A DNA stretch of 64,000 nt from Aurelia coerulea. Lineage: Eukaryota > Cnidaria > Scyphozoa > Semaeostomeae > Ulmaridae. Under the pieces are notes generated by a model. That model was given only the letters and a program-made list of their open reading frames with translations, did not search any database and had not been told where the DNA came from. The stretch spans positions 6,211,511 through 6,275,510 of the forward strand of contig CM076956.1 in assembly GCA_039566865.1 (NCBI GenBank), given 5' to 3'. Below are positions 33,740 to 46,000 of the stretch, piece by piece; within the stretch, counting starts at the first letter, position 1; each line of letters begins with the position of its first letter. The translations under genes were made by a program, and so were the position numbers.

Positions 33740-34770
33740 CTAGTGATTTTTCATCTTGCATCCTCTTGATATCTGCTGGAGAAATGTTAGAATTGATTAG
33801 AGATGGTTTAGGTTTAGAGTTATCAATAAAAAACAGAACTGGAACGATAGGGTCTTTGCATATACTCCATTTTCTTCTCCATAATTTCATGTCTTATCGT
33901 CTGTAAAATGCCTTCCGAATTCAAAATTTCATCTTGCATATGGTTGATATCTGCTGGAAAGATTTCAGGATTGGTTAGGGGCAGAATAAGGTGTAGATGC
34001 ATCAATAAATTGCAAAAGAAACTGGAATGGTGCTCTGTCTGTTCTGCACGATTATCGTGTATCATCGTCTGTAAAATGCCTTCTGAATTCAAAATTTCAT
34101 CTTGCATATGGTTGATATCTGCTGGAAAGATTTCAGGATTGGTTAGGGGCAGAATAAGGTGTAGATGCATCAATAAATTGCAAAAGAAACTGGAATGGTG
34201 CTCATGGGTCTGTTCTGCACGATTATCATGTTTCGTCGTCTATAAAATGTCTTCTGAATGCAGAATCTTATTTCGTATCCTCTTGGTGTCTTGTCTGCTG
34301 GAAAAATTGTATGATTCATTAAAAGTCGTATTAGGCGTAGATTTTATCAATAAAGTTCTGCAGTAACATAATACTCTCAAGTCTCTGCTTGAGTATAACG
34401 CATCTTGATCAGCGCGATCATTATGTTTCGTCGTCAATAAAATGTCTTCTCAATGAAAAATCTAATCTTGTATTCTGTTTATACCTGCTGGAAAAAATTT
34501 CAGGATTGATTAGAGGCAAAATCATTTATAGACGTAATCAATCAATGCAGAATTGGATTGATGTTCTTACTTGATTATCAAAGGTAATGATTAGCTCTTT
34601 GCTTGAATACAAAATGCATTTTATTCTACACGATTTTCATATTGTATCGTCTATAAAATGTCTTATGAATGCGAAATTCATCTTGTATGGTGTTGAAATG
34701 TCGACATCTGCTGGAGAACTTTATTTCAAAGTTGATCGGTAAAGTTAAATGAATAACGTATGTGAATAGT
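33740..34770. repeat. degenerate tandem array of 165-220 bp units upstream of the GPCR
   Basis: Six units start near 33740, 33900, 34070, 34241, 34433 and 34651. Each carries a TCTATAAAATGTCTTCTGAA-like head, then TCATCTTG, then ATCTGCTGGA(A/G)A, then ATTGATTAGG-like and ATCAATAAA pieces, then TGTTCTGCACGATTATC. Units two and three are almost identical (about 170 bp); outer units are more diverged and longer. Open frames in the array are repeat shadows. On the minus strand the array forms the 5' leader or promoter of the receptor. Confidence 0.85.
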
Positions 34771-35406
34771 CACTTTTTGTGTCCTGTTGCGATGTATTGA
34801 ACAGATCTTGTGAATAGAACATATTGGCGAACAGGTATACGGCAATTTGACAAATGAAGTCATGTCTTATCGTATCGTTTGATTAATTGCGAAATGTGAC
34901 TGCCAAAGCAAAGAACAGCTTGTGAAGGTAATCTGGTTGTCTCTGCAATCAAGAAAAACTTGGCTTTTCTCTGTTTCTCACTTGCAGTGCTAATCCAGTG
35001 AATTAATGGGGGTAAACATCTCGTTAGGATACACTGGTCTTGCACCTAGTGCAGTTAATGCAAAGCTAATTACAAGTCTCAACATTCTAAAAGCTTTTTA
35101 CGCTTGAATTATTGAAGAATTACCAGAGACAAATTAAGCGTAAAAGAAAATGAGCGTAAAAGAAAAATGATATCAGTGTGAATCAAAGGAGGCATAGAAC
35201 AACGGGCTTTCTTTGCCGAATCACAAAAAAATGTGGAACACTTTGAAATGTTGTAAAATAGACACTGTTGGCTTAGCAGAGGCAGAATTATCACAGTCTG
35301 ATAACAGAAACGCTAATTTAAACGTTATAGTATCAAAATATGACTTGCAAACAAGTTCCGCTATCAAATAATTGAAACGAAAGTTGTCTTGTTTCTATGT
35401 TATCAA
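34771..35406. other. no supported gene
   Basis: Short minus-strand frames of about 60 codons only. AAGCGTAAAAGAAAA occurs twice near 35135 and 35152. Confidence 0.4.
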
Positions 35407-35628
35407 AGGCTTTGAAGAGAGCGTTTCTTGCTCTGCCTTTGCTTTGATGTACAAAGGCGAGGCCTCCTCGCAGGAATCTATGCATTAGTACGACCACTTG
35501 GATATGCAAATCTTGCAAATGAAGCTTTACTACAACTCTTACTGTATGGAAATAAAGATTTTCCGATTTCACTAAATAGACATATTCTTGAGCTACATTT
35601 TATCCATGAAACTGGTCGATTCAAGTGA
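35407..35628 (+). pseudogene. C-terminal fragment of a non-LTR retrotransposon protein
   Basis: FDVQRRGLLAGIYALVRPLG, then LLQLLLYGNKDFPISLNRHI and FIHETGRFK with a stop, match the tail of the fragment at 16442-16722. Here the tail is in one frame. The upstream Cys/His part is lost or frame-shifted. Confidence 0.7.
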
Positions 35629-36289
35629 AATTCTACAGTCACATACCCATCCCTTCATAAGCCACCCGATTTTGTAGTTTGTGTGTGGGGAACTGTCGCG
35701 TAATTAAAGTAGTTAAAGTAGTTTCTTTTCTTTTATTATCTTTATTTAATGGTAGGCAGTTTCTTAAATTTTTGAATTTTTTTAGTAAGATCTCAAAACA
35801 AGTAAATGACATAATTCACACTCAAGGAAATGTCCAAGCAGTTGCTTTAACTGTACAGTGTCGAGACATCTTTGAGTGCGATAGGAAAATTAAAACTGCA
35901 AATTACAAATGTTTCCTGGCTTTTTAAATTCAGGTAGGGTTCTTTCTTAACTTTCGAAAATCAGGCCTACCGTTTCTTATGAGCGGTTTCTGATAACAAA
36001 TACGTGTATTCATTTCTTTCTACCTGGTGGGCGTAATTGCGCAAAATCTTTCACATAAAAAACAGTTTCAAATATCTCATAGCAGACGAGGAGGGTTCTT
36101 TACAATTTTGTTCGTTGGTTTCCTTTACGAAAAGAAAGAAGATTGGTGAAGCACAAATACAATCCTTCACGAAGATTAAATTCTTTTATGAAAATGTTGT
36201 TGCAGCTGTTTCAATATGTTAAAACAAACTGTTCGTTATATAATTACATAAAACTGAAATTAACGTTAGTCATACTTTAATTTCTTGTG
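35629..36289. other. no supported gene
   Basis: Only AT-rich short frames are present. Confidence 0.4.
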
Positions 36290-36656
36290 TCGATATTTTG
36301 ACTTGTAAGTTCTTGCGCTAAAAGATCTGATTAGAAACCAATTTACTTAACTAAATAGACACCTTTCTGTTGTGCTTAGGCAGGGTAGTTTTATTGTCTC
36401 AAAACGTAATCAGAAAACCGGCGTTCCTTTTCCATAAAATAACCGAATTTTGATAAAAATCTTAGAATATACTGTCGATATTTTGACTTATAAGTTCTTG
36501 CGCTAAAACATCTGATTAGAAACCAATTTACTTAACTAATTAAACACCTTTTTGTTGTGCTTAGGCAGGGTAATTTTATTGTCTCAAAGCGTAATCAGAA
36601 AACCGGCGTTCTTTCTCCATAAAATAACCGAGTTTTGAAAATCTTAGAATATGCTA
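36290..36656 (+). repeat. tandem duplication of a 185-bp unit
   Basis: The unit starting TCGATATTTTGACTT and including TTGTGCTTAGGCAGGGTA and GAAAACCGGCGTTC is present at 36290-36474 and again at 36475-36656, with scattered substitutions and a short deletion near the end. Confidence 0.9.
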
Positions 36657-36890
36657 AAAACTCATCCGAAAGCTAAAACAATTTCCTTTCATTAAACCAT
36701 GATCGATAGGACACCAAGTGTGTGAACGTTTTATTGGTAGCGAGCCACCTTAACCAATTGGGTGTTTTTACCTTATTTTTACTCGGTAGTGAGGGGGTAG
36801 TGAGCCACCTTATCGCTGTTTCGTCATTTTGAAATTGTCGGTAGTGAGCCTCACATCGAAACACTTCCTTTTATCAGATTGCTCGATGAC

Positions 36891-36946
36891 CAACCTCGTC
36901 CCCAGGGCCTTTTGTCCCAATATGACAAAAGGCCCGGACGAGGTTG
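36891..36946. mobile_element. 56-bp hairpin element with 9-bp target duplication
   Basis: CAACCTCGTCCCCAGGGCC and TTTTGTC face GACAAAAGGCC and CGGACGAGGTTG around a CCAATAT loop, so nearly the whole element is stem. CTCGATGAC flanks both sides (36882-36890; right copy from 36947, with the G before it also shared). A 9-10 bp duplication suggests Mutator-type transposase in trans. Confidence 0.8.
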
Positions 36947-38034
36947 CTCGATGACGTCATTTTACGCAATTTCTGCTCTGCCTGCGCGGGTACTTATTCC
37001 CCAAACAGATCATCTATCCTAATACGAAACGTTAATTTCGATTTACATGCATTTAGATTACTTCGATACCAAATATGTTCTGGCAAAAAGCAAACAATCG
37101 TAGCAGGAAATGCAATTGCCAGGGTTTCACATGATGGAACATGATTCTATGTTATGAGGATGTTATGCAATCATTGGTAAAAAGACGTGATTGATAGAAT
37201 GAAATGATCATGGGCAAAGTTCACAATGTCAAATGAATGAAAATCTTGAAGAATGTACACAAGGAATCTGTGAAAAGTCTAGAAAGGCACACTCCTTACG
37301 GCAAGAGATGACGATGGTTGTTGCAATGCAAATCGTTGTGGTCCAAACAACCCCGTGCGTCTAAGTGCTGGGGGGAGGGGTCAGATGTTCACTGGGCTCC
37401 TGATGATTAAACAATAGTCAAATTGTCGCCGGTGACCTCTATTTTTTAAGCCTCTTCATGTATGACAGCAACAGCATTACAGTATCGCATAGCAATTTTC
37501 TAATACATATGAGAACAGCAAGGACGAATTTAGAAAGAAAATTGCGTTGTCCCCTTGGCAACCTCGGCAACCTTTTTCGCGAGGTCATCATTACATGATT
37601 ACAGGAGGCCCTGTTTTATGCATTACGGACAATAGACTTGAAGCTTGTTTTTCATTTTGGTTTGACACAATTTCTATTTCTCTTCGCATGCTCCTACTAG
37701 TAGACCAACCATCAATGCTCAATATTCATTCATTCACATTGACAAAGTCAGGTCATTTCTTTTTTCTGGCAAAGAGAGCGTCTAATTTGTGGTGTCTGCG
37801 GTGCTTTGGCCAAAATCTTTCCATAGCAAGCAGATTGTTTATACTTCTCAAATTTCAGAACACAGCTTCTTGGAATCATAGTGAGGATTGACTACGAAAG
37901 CTCAAGGAATTTTAAGTGCATTATTGAAACAATTCGATACAGCAATTCTGAAAAACTGATGTGAATACATAGCAATCTTCGGTTATACCAAGAATCAAAA
38001 ATTCTATCTTGTGATTAAAAGCTATACATGTTTC
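36947..38034. other. no supported gene
   Basis: A plus-strand frame of 114 codons (37547-37891) lacks recognisable features and splice partners. Otherwise nothing is seen. Confidence 0.35.
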
Positions 38035-38430
38035 ACCAAGGGTGTTAGGACACGGATATTTTGATTACGTATTTATTTACCTTGTTTTGATCTTCGCCTT
38101 GTTTTCTTGTCTTGTTTTCTACTCTGTTCTGTTTCCTCTTGCTGATGTAAATCCCTCGTGTTATTTGAATATATCTTCCTTGTATTCCTGTGTCTTAGCG
38201 CGCCTTCGTAGAAGAAAGGTTTCAAACCGCAATGCCATTTTGAAACCTTTCTTCTACGAAGGCGTGCCAAGACACAGGAATACAAGGAAGATATATTCAA
38301 ATAACACGAGGGATTTACATCAGCAAGAGGAAACAGAACAGAGTAGAAAACAAGACAAGAAAACAAGGCGAAGATCAAAACAAGGTAAATAAATGCGTAA
38401 TCAAAATATCCGTGTCCTAACACCCTTGGT
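38035..38430. repeat. 396-bp near-perfect palindrome
   Basis: The two arms of about 190 bp mirror each other around position 38232, from ACCAAGGGTGTTAGGACACG at the left to its complement at the right. The loop is about 12 bp (CCGCAATGCCAT). The two overlapping frames of 116 and 120 codons on opposite strands are the same arm read twice and are not genes. A single arm of the family lies at 7269-7456. Confidence 0.9.
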
Positions 38431-39204
38431 CTCACTAAGCCTAAAGGTAAGCAATAATACTCAAATACATTAAGACGATAGATGGTTATAATCTTTGAAA
38501 GCTGACTTAATTTTTGATATATCGTGTATTGAGAAATGTCTTGATGTCAATAACTACAGTACGGAAATGTAACGATAAAAAGTTCAAACTTTGCCTATGG
38601 CACCCCTGTGGCATCAGCCAGGGCCTTTAACAACAAGGGTGAACTTTGTTGTTTTAAATAGTTCTTTTTACCAGTTAAAAAGAGATGCATTAATGATTAT
38701 TCGTGCCAATATTAATTGCGATAGATCAATCAATAACTTAGACACGCCTGGATTATTATTTGCTATTGGTCTCAGCCCACAGTGCACAATGAAATGGTGC
38801 CACCGATTTTGTCGATTTTCCAAAACTTTGTGAGGTTTACAGATAAGTGAAAACTTCTGGTTTAATACTCCTCGCATATTCAGTTTTTTTCAAGGAATTT
38901 ACTCAGATTTCGAGATCTAGCAAGATTTCAAATTGCTAATCTATGTATGGAACGTAGTAAAAGTTTTCAGTTATCAGGGTATAAAAAATAAAAAGAGATA
39001 TAACCTTCTTACCAAGTAGATCATATTTTTGAATGAGCACTTCTTTCTGACAAACTATGGAAAATCAAGAGACTGCGAATAAGTTGCCAACGTAGTTATG
39101 CTCCTCGCCTGAACTGATTTTCCACTACAGTTTATAACTGATTTTAGTCGCTCAAGGGAAACACACCATCAACCCAATTCACTTCGATTCAACGAGCGTA
39201 AGAG
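38431..39204. other. no supported gene
   Basis: Nothing recognisable apart from short frames. Confidence 0.35.
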
Positions 39205-39680
39205 TAGGGACATACTAGACTTACGACTTTTAGTCCCTTGCTTCCCTGCGTTCTTTGATTTGCTGATATCACTTGCTCAATAGGGACTCATACCATTACT
39301 CTTATAAAGTGGGCCCCCTGTTTCAAAATGGCCTAGACTACACGGAATAATGTTTTCCTGACCTACTCATCGCAAAATACATACCTTTCAAGCAGTAATC
39401 TTCCTCTGTTGAAACAAAATAGATCCATCGCAGCTACGAGAACTCTAGGCCGTATCAACTGTTTTTGTATGCAACAACAACAACTGTCTAAATAGCGTCT
39501 CCTTATTGGTTGAAAACTAAATTCTAGCAATTTGATTGGTCAATACCGAACCACACTATATGGGCCTAAGGGGGCCCACTTGATAAGAGAAATTGTATCA
39601 GTCCCTTTCACCAAGTGATATCAGCAAATCAAAGAATGCAGGGAAATAAGGGACGAAAAGTCATAAGTCTAGGGACTATT
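39205..39680. mobile_element. 476-bp element with long inverted termini
   Basis: The left arm contains CTAGACTTACGACTTTT, CCCTGCGTTCTTTGATTTGC and TGATATCACTTG, then AGTGGGCCCCCT. The right arm repeats these in inverted order (GGGGGCCCACTTGATAAGAG, CAAGTGATATCAGC and so on). Arms are about 110 bp. No transposase and no clear target duplication are visible. Confidence 0.75.
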
Positions 39681-42486
39681 TACTAGATAGAGCCGCATAA
39701 TCCAAACCTCAAATGCGACAAGATAAAAAAGGTCTATTGAAATAGATGTGAAATGAATGAATGTAGTGAAATGTTAAGTTAATTGCATAAGTTAAAGTTT
39801 AGGACCTTCCCTCTATTTGGAAAGTCAATGTCTTTCTTCACTGACTTCATTCATGACAGTGGCTCAGTGTGGCCACATGTTAATCTTGTAAGGTGGGTTA
39901 GCGTAGGAGTGAATCATCCAGTGTACTTTTTTGGTTTACACTGTTATTTTCTATCAAGGGATGGCTCTAATAAATTGCCTAAGGATACAGAACAGTTTAT
40001 CGAGATCAACGGCGCAACGGAAACACTACAATAATAGACACTTTGTGTATCTTCCTATGGTGGGTACCAGGGCCACGATTTCATTGTTGGCTATGGCTAT
40101 GGTAGTCTGGGTACCATTTTTGAAAAGCAACTGGATGGAAAGCATTTTGTTATATTTTGATACAAAATGTTCGATGGGAGTAGGGAGGGCTTCCTTCACC
40201 ATTTTGTACAGTCGAAAATTCGAAAATTTAAAAGACGTATCGAATTATTGCTCGATCCAGACCCTTTTGCAGAACAACTAGAAAGTTTCTTATACTTTCA
40301 TCAACGATGGGTACCAGAACCTCAAAATTAAAGGAAAGGAAGTTTTTTGTTGGCTCTGGTACCCAGGGTAACTTTCATCATTCTTTTAACCGGCCTTCAT
40401 AATCGTCATGAATAAATGAAAAAGTATAACTAATTTGCATATTTAGAATTTAGCCAATTAGACAGCTCACTTATATGACCAAGCAAATATATTGTAGAAA
40501 TGTACAATGTATTGCGATTTGTTCTTCCTCGTGTGTTTATTTTTTTCCATGGTAATGGAACGCATGTTAGAAAAGAGTCTAGGAGTCTACCAAAGTACTG
40601 ACACCAGATAATGCTTATAAATGAAATGTTTTGAAAAAGGAGGATTTCGTTCTCTGTTATTAATCAAGATAAGAGCCACGATTACAATCCTTGGAAATCA
40701 CAGTGCAAGTTTCCATCCTGATTCTTCTCAAGATCCAAATAGAAAAATTTGCGTTTTCAAGTATTTTTATTGAGATCTTACAGGCGTATGAAATGGGAAG
40801 CTTCGGGACCCCTTAGTCCTAACAAATTCTTTAAAACTCCTACTAAAAGTTCGATTAAACCTTCATCCTGACTTGTTGCATGAAGAAAATTCCCCCTCTC
40901 CCATCGCATGTGTAAGAAGGACTTTCAAAGAGTTTACAGCGAAATCCAAATCTTAACTAGCATAAAGTCAATATCAGTATTCTTGGCCCTTATTTCGACA
41001 GTTCGGGTAACTCTATGCCTTCTTCTCATCAAGATCTGTGCGGCCCTTTAAATATTTTGAAGATAAGCATCAAGACCTTTTCTTCCGTTTTCTCTGCGAG
41101 AAATTCTAAATGTCTGGTCTGCCAAAAAGTTTCAATGTTACGCAACAGTATCAAAAATTTGGACTTTTACAACCCCGAATTTCATATCCATGCATAGATA
41201 TCAGATTTCCAAATATATGTTCTTAACTTTTTGATGCAAGAATAAATACGATAAGAAGTTTATCATTACAAATGATTTCGCAGGTATAAAGTTGACAAAA
41301 AAAGACGTTATAAAACGGTTTTAAAAGAAGAAAGGTACTCACGTTATTTACGCAAATTTTGAATTCAACAACCTTTCTGCAGCGACAAAACTGTCTTTTC
41401 CTTCATTTCCGTTTGTCGTGCTTCTGTTTTATAGCAGTTGCTCTCAAGTTGAAGTTGCGAGATCCTCTTTAGCATGCCCTCAATCTATTCAGTACAATTT
41501 GTTTTGCAGATTTGATTAAAACGTCGGCTTCTTGCAACAGACAACAAACTGGTTCCAGTACTCAATAATACATAATCAGATGAAACAAAATGCTGAACTA
41601 CGAAAAGTACCGCGACCTGTACTTGACGAGAACCGTGTTGATTTATCTTGTGTAGGAGGTTTGTTATGATTCTGAGAACTCCTGAACTTTCTCCTACGCA
41701 GTGACGGTATTGGCCATGCTTTGTGCGTGAGATATTTGATTTTACATTGAAGAAAAAAAGAGATGGAACCTCCTGTTAGAGATCTTAAGGCAGTAGAATA
41801 GGACCTTTGGTTGATCATTCATGCTGAATATGATGCTTTGTAAGTTTAACATACGATTAAATTCATGGTCTTTCAAGCTATGATCTCGTCATATTTTCTC
41901 GGTGTGAATGAGACAAAGAGGGATCTTTAAACTTCTGAAATATGTTTGAGGTCTTGGAGCATAATCCATGATTTGGCTCTTGACGCAATCACACAAAAAG
42001 AAAGTTTTAGAATCAGTGACATAATCAAATTTGGTGATTTTCAAAAGGGACAGTTCATGATGATGTGCAGTTTACTTCTTGTAAGTGACTTTTGTGGCTC
42101 ACATCTACCTGAACCGGAGTAAAATTCCCGACAAGAAATGTCATAAGAAATAAATTTCTAACAGCGATGGTTCCCAGTAATAATTGATCAGAACCAGGCC
42201 AATGAAAACATGTCTTTTCCTTTGCCAACAAAATATACCGTTTAATGTCGCAGGATAACGATATTTGCCTGGTGAATAGCAAAAATTCACAGATAGTACT
42301 TTCAATATTATATTAATTATTATACAATGTCTGATGACAAATCCAAAATCTTAGTTCCTTTAATCTTTAATCAAAAAGTTGCAAACATATTGTACAATTT
42401 GGTGATTAACTTGTCAGCAAGGTAGCTCAAAAACTTCTTAAAACTCAACTGTTTGTCTGTTAGAAGCTCAAAGAGCCATTTTCACA
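39681..42486. other. intergenic stretch, no supported gene
   Basis: GGTACCAGGG at about 40065 and CTCTGGTACCCAGGG at about 40363 face each other, like the hairpin at 55286-55367. A minus-strand stretch at 42110-42170 between an AG and CAG/GTAGAT encodes a hydrophobic NLFLMTFLVGNFTP and might be an exon, but no partner is evident. Confidence 0.35.
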
Positions 42487-42722
42487 CAGGGTCCTTTGCT
42501 GGTACGCTGTACGCTACAATTTCAAACTGTCTGAAAAATGAATTTGGCCTAAACGGAAACAATACATCCACAGGCTGAGCTGACGTAACAGTTCAACTTA
42601 AGTATGACATTTCTATCAGTTATCATTTCAACTACTGCAGTGTTGAGCCATGGTTTCCACTTGGGTCAAATTCTGATTTTTCAGACAGTCTGAAATGTGA
42701 GCATGCCCGCAAAGGACCCTGG
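42487..42722. mobile_element. 236-bp inverted-repeat element
   Basis: CAGGGTCCTTTGC at the left faces GCAAAGGACCCTG at the right. Both arms then contain TTTCAAACTGTCTGAAAAAT-like sequence in inverted order. CAGGG ends fit hAT-type elements, but no 8-bp duplication is visible. Confidence 0.65.
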
Positions 42723-42967
42723 GTGACAATAGCTCTTTACAAACCTCTAAGAATTTGCCTGGCGCTTGTTGAATAATATGAACTTATGGCTAGAAACAAG
42801 CCTGTTAATACGCAGTTCACGGTAAACCCTCATGCCCCCAAAAGAATTTTTCGTCTTGCTTTGCTATTACCGTTTAGCTGAAGAAGTTTACTTGTTCCTT
42901 TTGATATGGTTAAGGATAAAAATTGTGTCGAATTTATGTATTTGAATCGGAAATCGTATGTTGATGC

Positions 42968-43192
42968 TGGGGGGGGGGGGTACTTAGTATATTTTGCTGA
43001 CAGGATGTGCATTCCTGCCCGGGTATCGTTTTTGCCTTCATTGTTTTCCTGTGAATTGCTTTGTTTTGGAGTATACTTTTCACCGATTTTTTCTACAGCC
43101 AGCTATCATTTCGAGGGAAAAATTCTGAAGCCGGGTGAAAATTTCTTGGACTGCACACTCCCGTACAATTGAAAGTCAAGTATCCCTCCCCC
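42968..43192 (+). repeat. G-tract-bounded repeat, TACTTAGTATATTT family
   Basis: It runs from a G12 tract with TACTTAGTATATTT to GTCAAGTATCCCTCCCCCC. The same start, internal ACAGGATGTGCATT-like and GGGTATCGTTTT pieces, and the same end recur at 59665-59975. It behaves like an element with short G/C-tract termini. Confidence 0.6.
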
Positions 43193-43421
43193 CGATGTTT
43201 ATTCCGCAAAATAGGGAGTAAAAGAACTAAAGGCCACCATTGTAATTTGATTTTATGAATAATACCCCCTCTCTAATAAGCCCCTCTCTCTTTTAAGCCG
43301 CCTCTGGGGAGTCCGAAATTAAATAAGCCCCCTCAATGGCTTAAGAGAGCTTTTACGGTATTCATCAGTTTCAAGCTTTTTTGTTTCACAATAGTTCAAA
43401 GTTGAAGTTGACAGCTTCAGC

Positions 43422-43839
43422 AGCGCATGGCCAGGGTAAATTAAGTGGGTGGGGGGTATCGAAAGGAGGGGTCCGGGGGCCAAGCCCCCAGGAAAATGTT
43501 CGCGACCACGCCCTTTACTTTGGCTTAGAATGCATCTCTCAATATCATGCTTGCCATTAGCGACAAGAAAGCTTTGATAGTTTTGTGACAGTTATGCTAT
43601 AGAGCACGAGGAAAATTTTTGAATTAAGATCCTTCACTTTGGCTTAGAATGCATCTCCCAATATCATGCTTGCCAGTGGTAAAATGGAAGATTTGACATT
43701 GCTCAGAAAATTCTTACCCAACCTATACCCAGCTATTTTCTCTCTTCGGTTTTAAAGGAATCTCGAGGACCATCTTTCGACAAAAGTGGGGGAAGGCAAT
43801 TGCCCCCAATACCCCCCCCCGTGGCCACGCCACTGGACA
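43422..43839 (+). repeat. dispersed element with CTTTGGCTTAGAATGC modules
   Basis: It starts near GCGCATGGCCAGGG and ends CCCCGTGGCCACGCCACTG. Inside, ACTTTGGCTTAGAATGCATC and TATCATGCTTGCCA appear twice. A copy in reverse orientation, with the same order of modules, lies at 53961-54300, and a partial one at 28669-28860. Confidence 0.7.
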
Positions 43840-44616
43840 GCTTGGCTTCGTGTTTATTTTCATCCGCCCTGCATAACTGTATGCTTTCTCTCGATATTTA
43901 CGGACATCTTTTGAGGTTTGCTTTATTTGTATTCATGACTTTACCAGTAGGCTGTAAACACCCTCCCCCCCCCTCGTTGTTATCCAGTGGCTCATCGCTT
44001 CGTACTGCTGACATGACAATCACACGCAACAGGCTGCTATGGTGGTCTATGGTGCAAAATCTGCCTTGTTTTGCGAGGAAATCCGATAACTAATACTGAG
44101 GGGTACTTCGGGGTTTGCGGTATTTCGGTATAGGGGGTAAATTTTGTGCGGTATTGCGGTAATGACGGAAAAAACTTGCGGTATTGCGGTATCGAACTTT
44201 CACAGCGCGGTATGCGGTATTGTACGAAAATTAACATCCAAATTTCCTGTAATACCATTTTCCTGTTTAGGAACGACGCATCTTGGAGACGAATTGATAT
44301 AGAGGAAAGAAAAACGAAGGAGAGGGAAGTCCCATATCTATGTCTCTCTCTCTGTGCCTGCTCCACCTGCTTAACCTTGAGAAAGGTACCTGCGGAGGAG
44401 AGCACGCAACATTTTTATCTGAAGAAAAAGAATCAAATATTTGCACGAATCAAAACTTTAAATGTGGGAAAATCACCCCTGTTTTCAAATCAGGCAATCT
44501 TACAATGTTGGGTTGATAACGGGCTATGCTCGAAACGTCGTGCTTATTTCAATTCGAATCAAAGTGCTTATATTTTACTTTATTTACTTGTCTATAACTG
44601 TACACTATTACGGTAA

Positions 44617-45780
44617 TTCCTCCTCTACCAAAAGTTATCGAGAAGATCATTTACAATCAAACATCCCGGTACCTTGAATCGACTGGCCTATTTTGCCCAC
44701 ATCAGTTTGGGTTTAGACAAGGGAGATCCACGCAACATGCAGTTACCTTACTGTCAGAAAGGTTACACAGAACATTGATAAAGGGCCATGTAGTGGTGCT
44801 GTCTATATTGACCTCCGTCAAGCCTTCGACACAGCACGTCATGTAACCTTGCTGGAAAAATTACCAGGTGATGGTATGGATGATGTGGAATTACAATGGA
44901 TCGGTGATTATCTCTTTAATAGAAAACAAAAAGTAATTTTTGATAGCACCAGCTCATGCAAAGAAAATGTTACATGTGGTGTCCCACAAGGATCAATCCT
45001 GGGGCCGCTTATTTTTAGGCTGATAATCCACGACATCGTTCATATTCATCGACAATCGCTCATTGATGCTGACAATACTGTTTAATATTGGGCACGAAAG
45101 AACTCAAATGAAATAGAACATTTACTTAACAGTGCACTGCAAACAGTTGCAGACTGGTGTTGGTGTAATGAAAATAACTTTTTCATTAACTTGAAAAAAA
45201 GTAAAACTGAATTTTCCTATATGGATCACATCAAAAGTTGTCCAAACAGCCAAAGGTGGACATCAAAATCTACAATCAAACTATTCATGAGACCAAATCA
45301 TATACAAGTACATTGGTGCAGATTTAGATAACCATCTGAATCTTCATCAACATTTTGAAAATGTGTACAAAAAACATCCGCCAGAGTAAAGCTTTTATCT
45401 CGTATTCGCGAAAAAGTCAGCAGTTATGTAGCAGAATCGATATACATAACAATGATACGATACGGCCACTACAGTTGTACTGCTACCCACTACAGCTTTC
45501 CCTACCCCAAGGAACAGTAAACAAGCTACAGTATGTACAAAATAGAGCAGCCAGAATTTTCAACCCAAGAGCAAAGATAACGTCATGGGACAACAAAGAC
45601 CTGCTGAATGGTTACTTCAAAAGATCTCAGCATGAAATTAACACTCTTGTGTTGTTTTACCGAAAATGCGCACTGAAACTGGAAAAAAATCGTTTGCCTA
45701 CCAGGGAGCCCGCATTTTCAACCGACGAAATATCTATCTTGCTATATAAAAAGAAACTAAAACCATTGAAGTCTTTGTAG
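44617..45780 (+). pseudogene. broken reverse transcriptase of a CR1/L2-type LINE
   Basis: The pieces in order: KVIEKIIYNQTSRYLES, HQFGFRQGRSTQHAVTLLSE, a frameshift, then IDLRQAFDTARHVTLLEKLP, ENVTCGVPQGSILGPLIF, and LIDADNTV where the catalytic YADD box should be. After more frameshifts and stops the distal part shows LQYVQNRAARIF and LVLFYRKCAL, ending at a TAG at 45778-45780. The catalytic box is altered and there are several frame breaks, so it is dead. Confidence 0.8.
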
Positions 45781-45954
45781 ATGTCCAAGAAAAACGTATT
45801 TGACTCTAATCACTTCTTATCCTTTAATTGTACATTAAACTATTTTCATTTTATTCTACTATTCACCTTAATTTCAACTACAACGATTGTCAATAGGTAG
45901 GATTACAGGTACTGGAATGATAACAGATAGTTTTATGCTGGACAAGTCAACCTG

Positions 45955-46000
45955 TCAAAATATTAGTTATTATTATTATCATTATTATTACTTTTTGTTT
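45955..46000 (+). repeat. (ATT)n microsatellite
   Basis: An interrupted ATT run (ATTATTATTATCATTATTAT) follows the LINE remnant and may be its tail. Confidence 0.7.

Noticed and set aside
33823..34366. Open frames with repeated peptide (ADINHMQDEILNSEGILQT) on both strands
   Set aside because: The peptide repeats follow the DNA tandem units and appear on both strands, so they are shadows of the array.
38042..38435. Two open frames of 116 and 120 codons on opposite strands
   Set aside because: They are the same palindrome arm read from both sides; the similarity is caused by the inverted repeat, not by coding.
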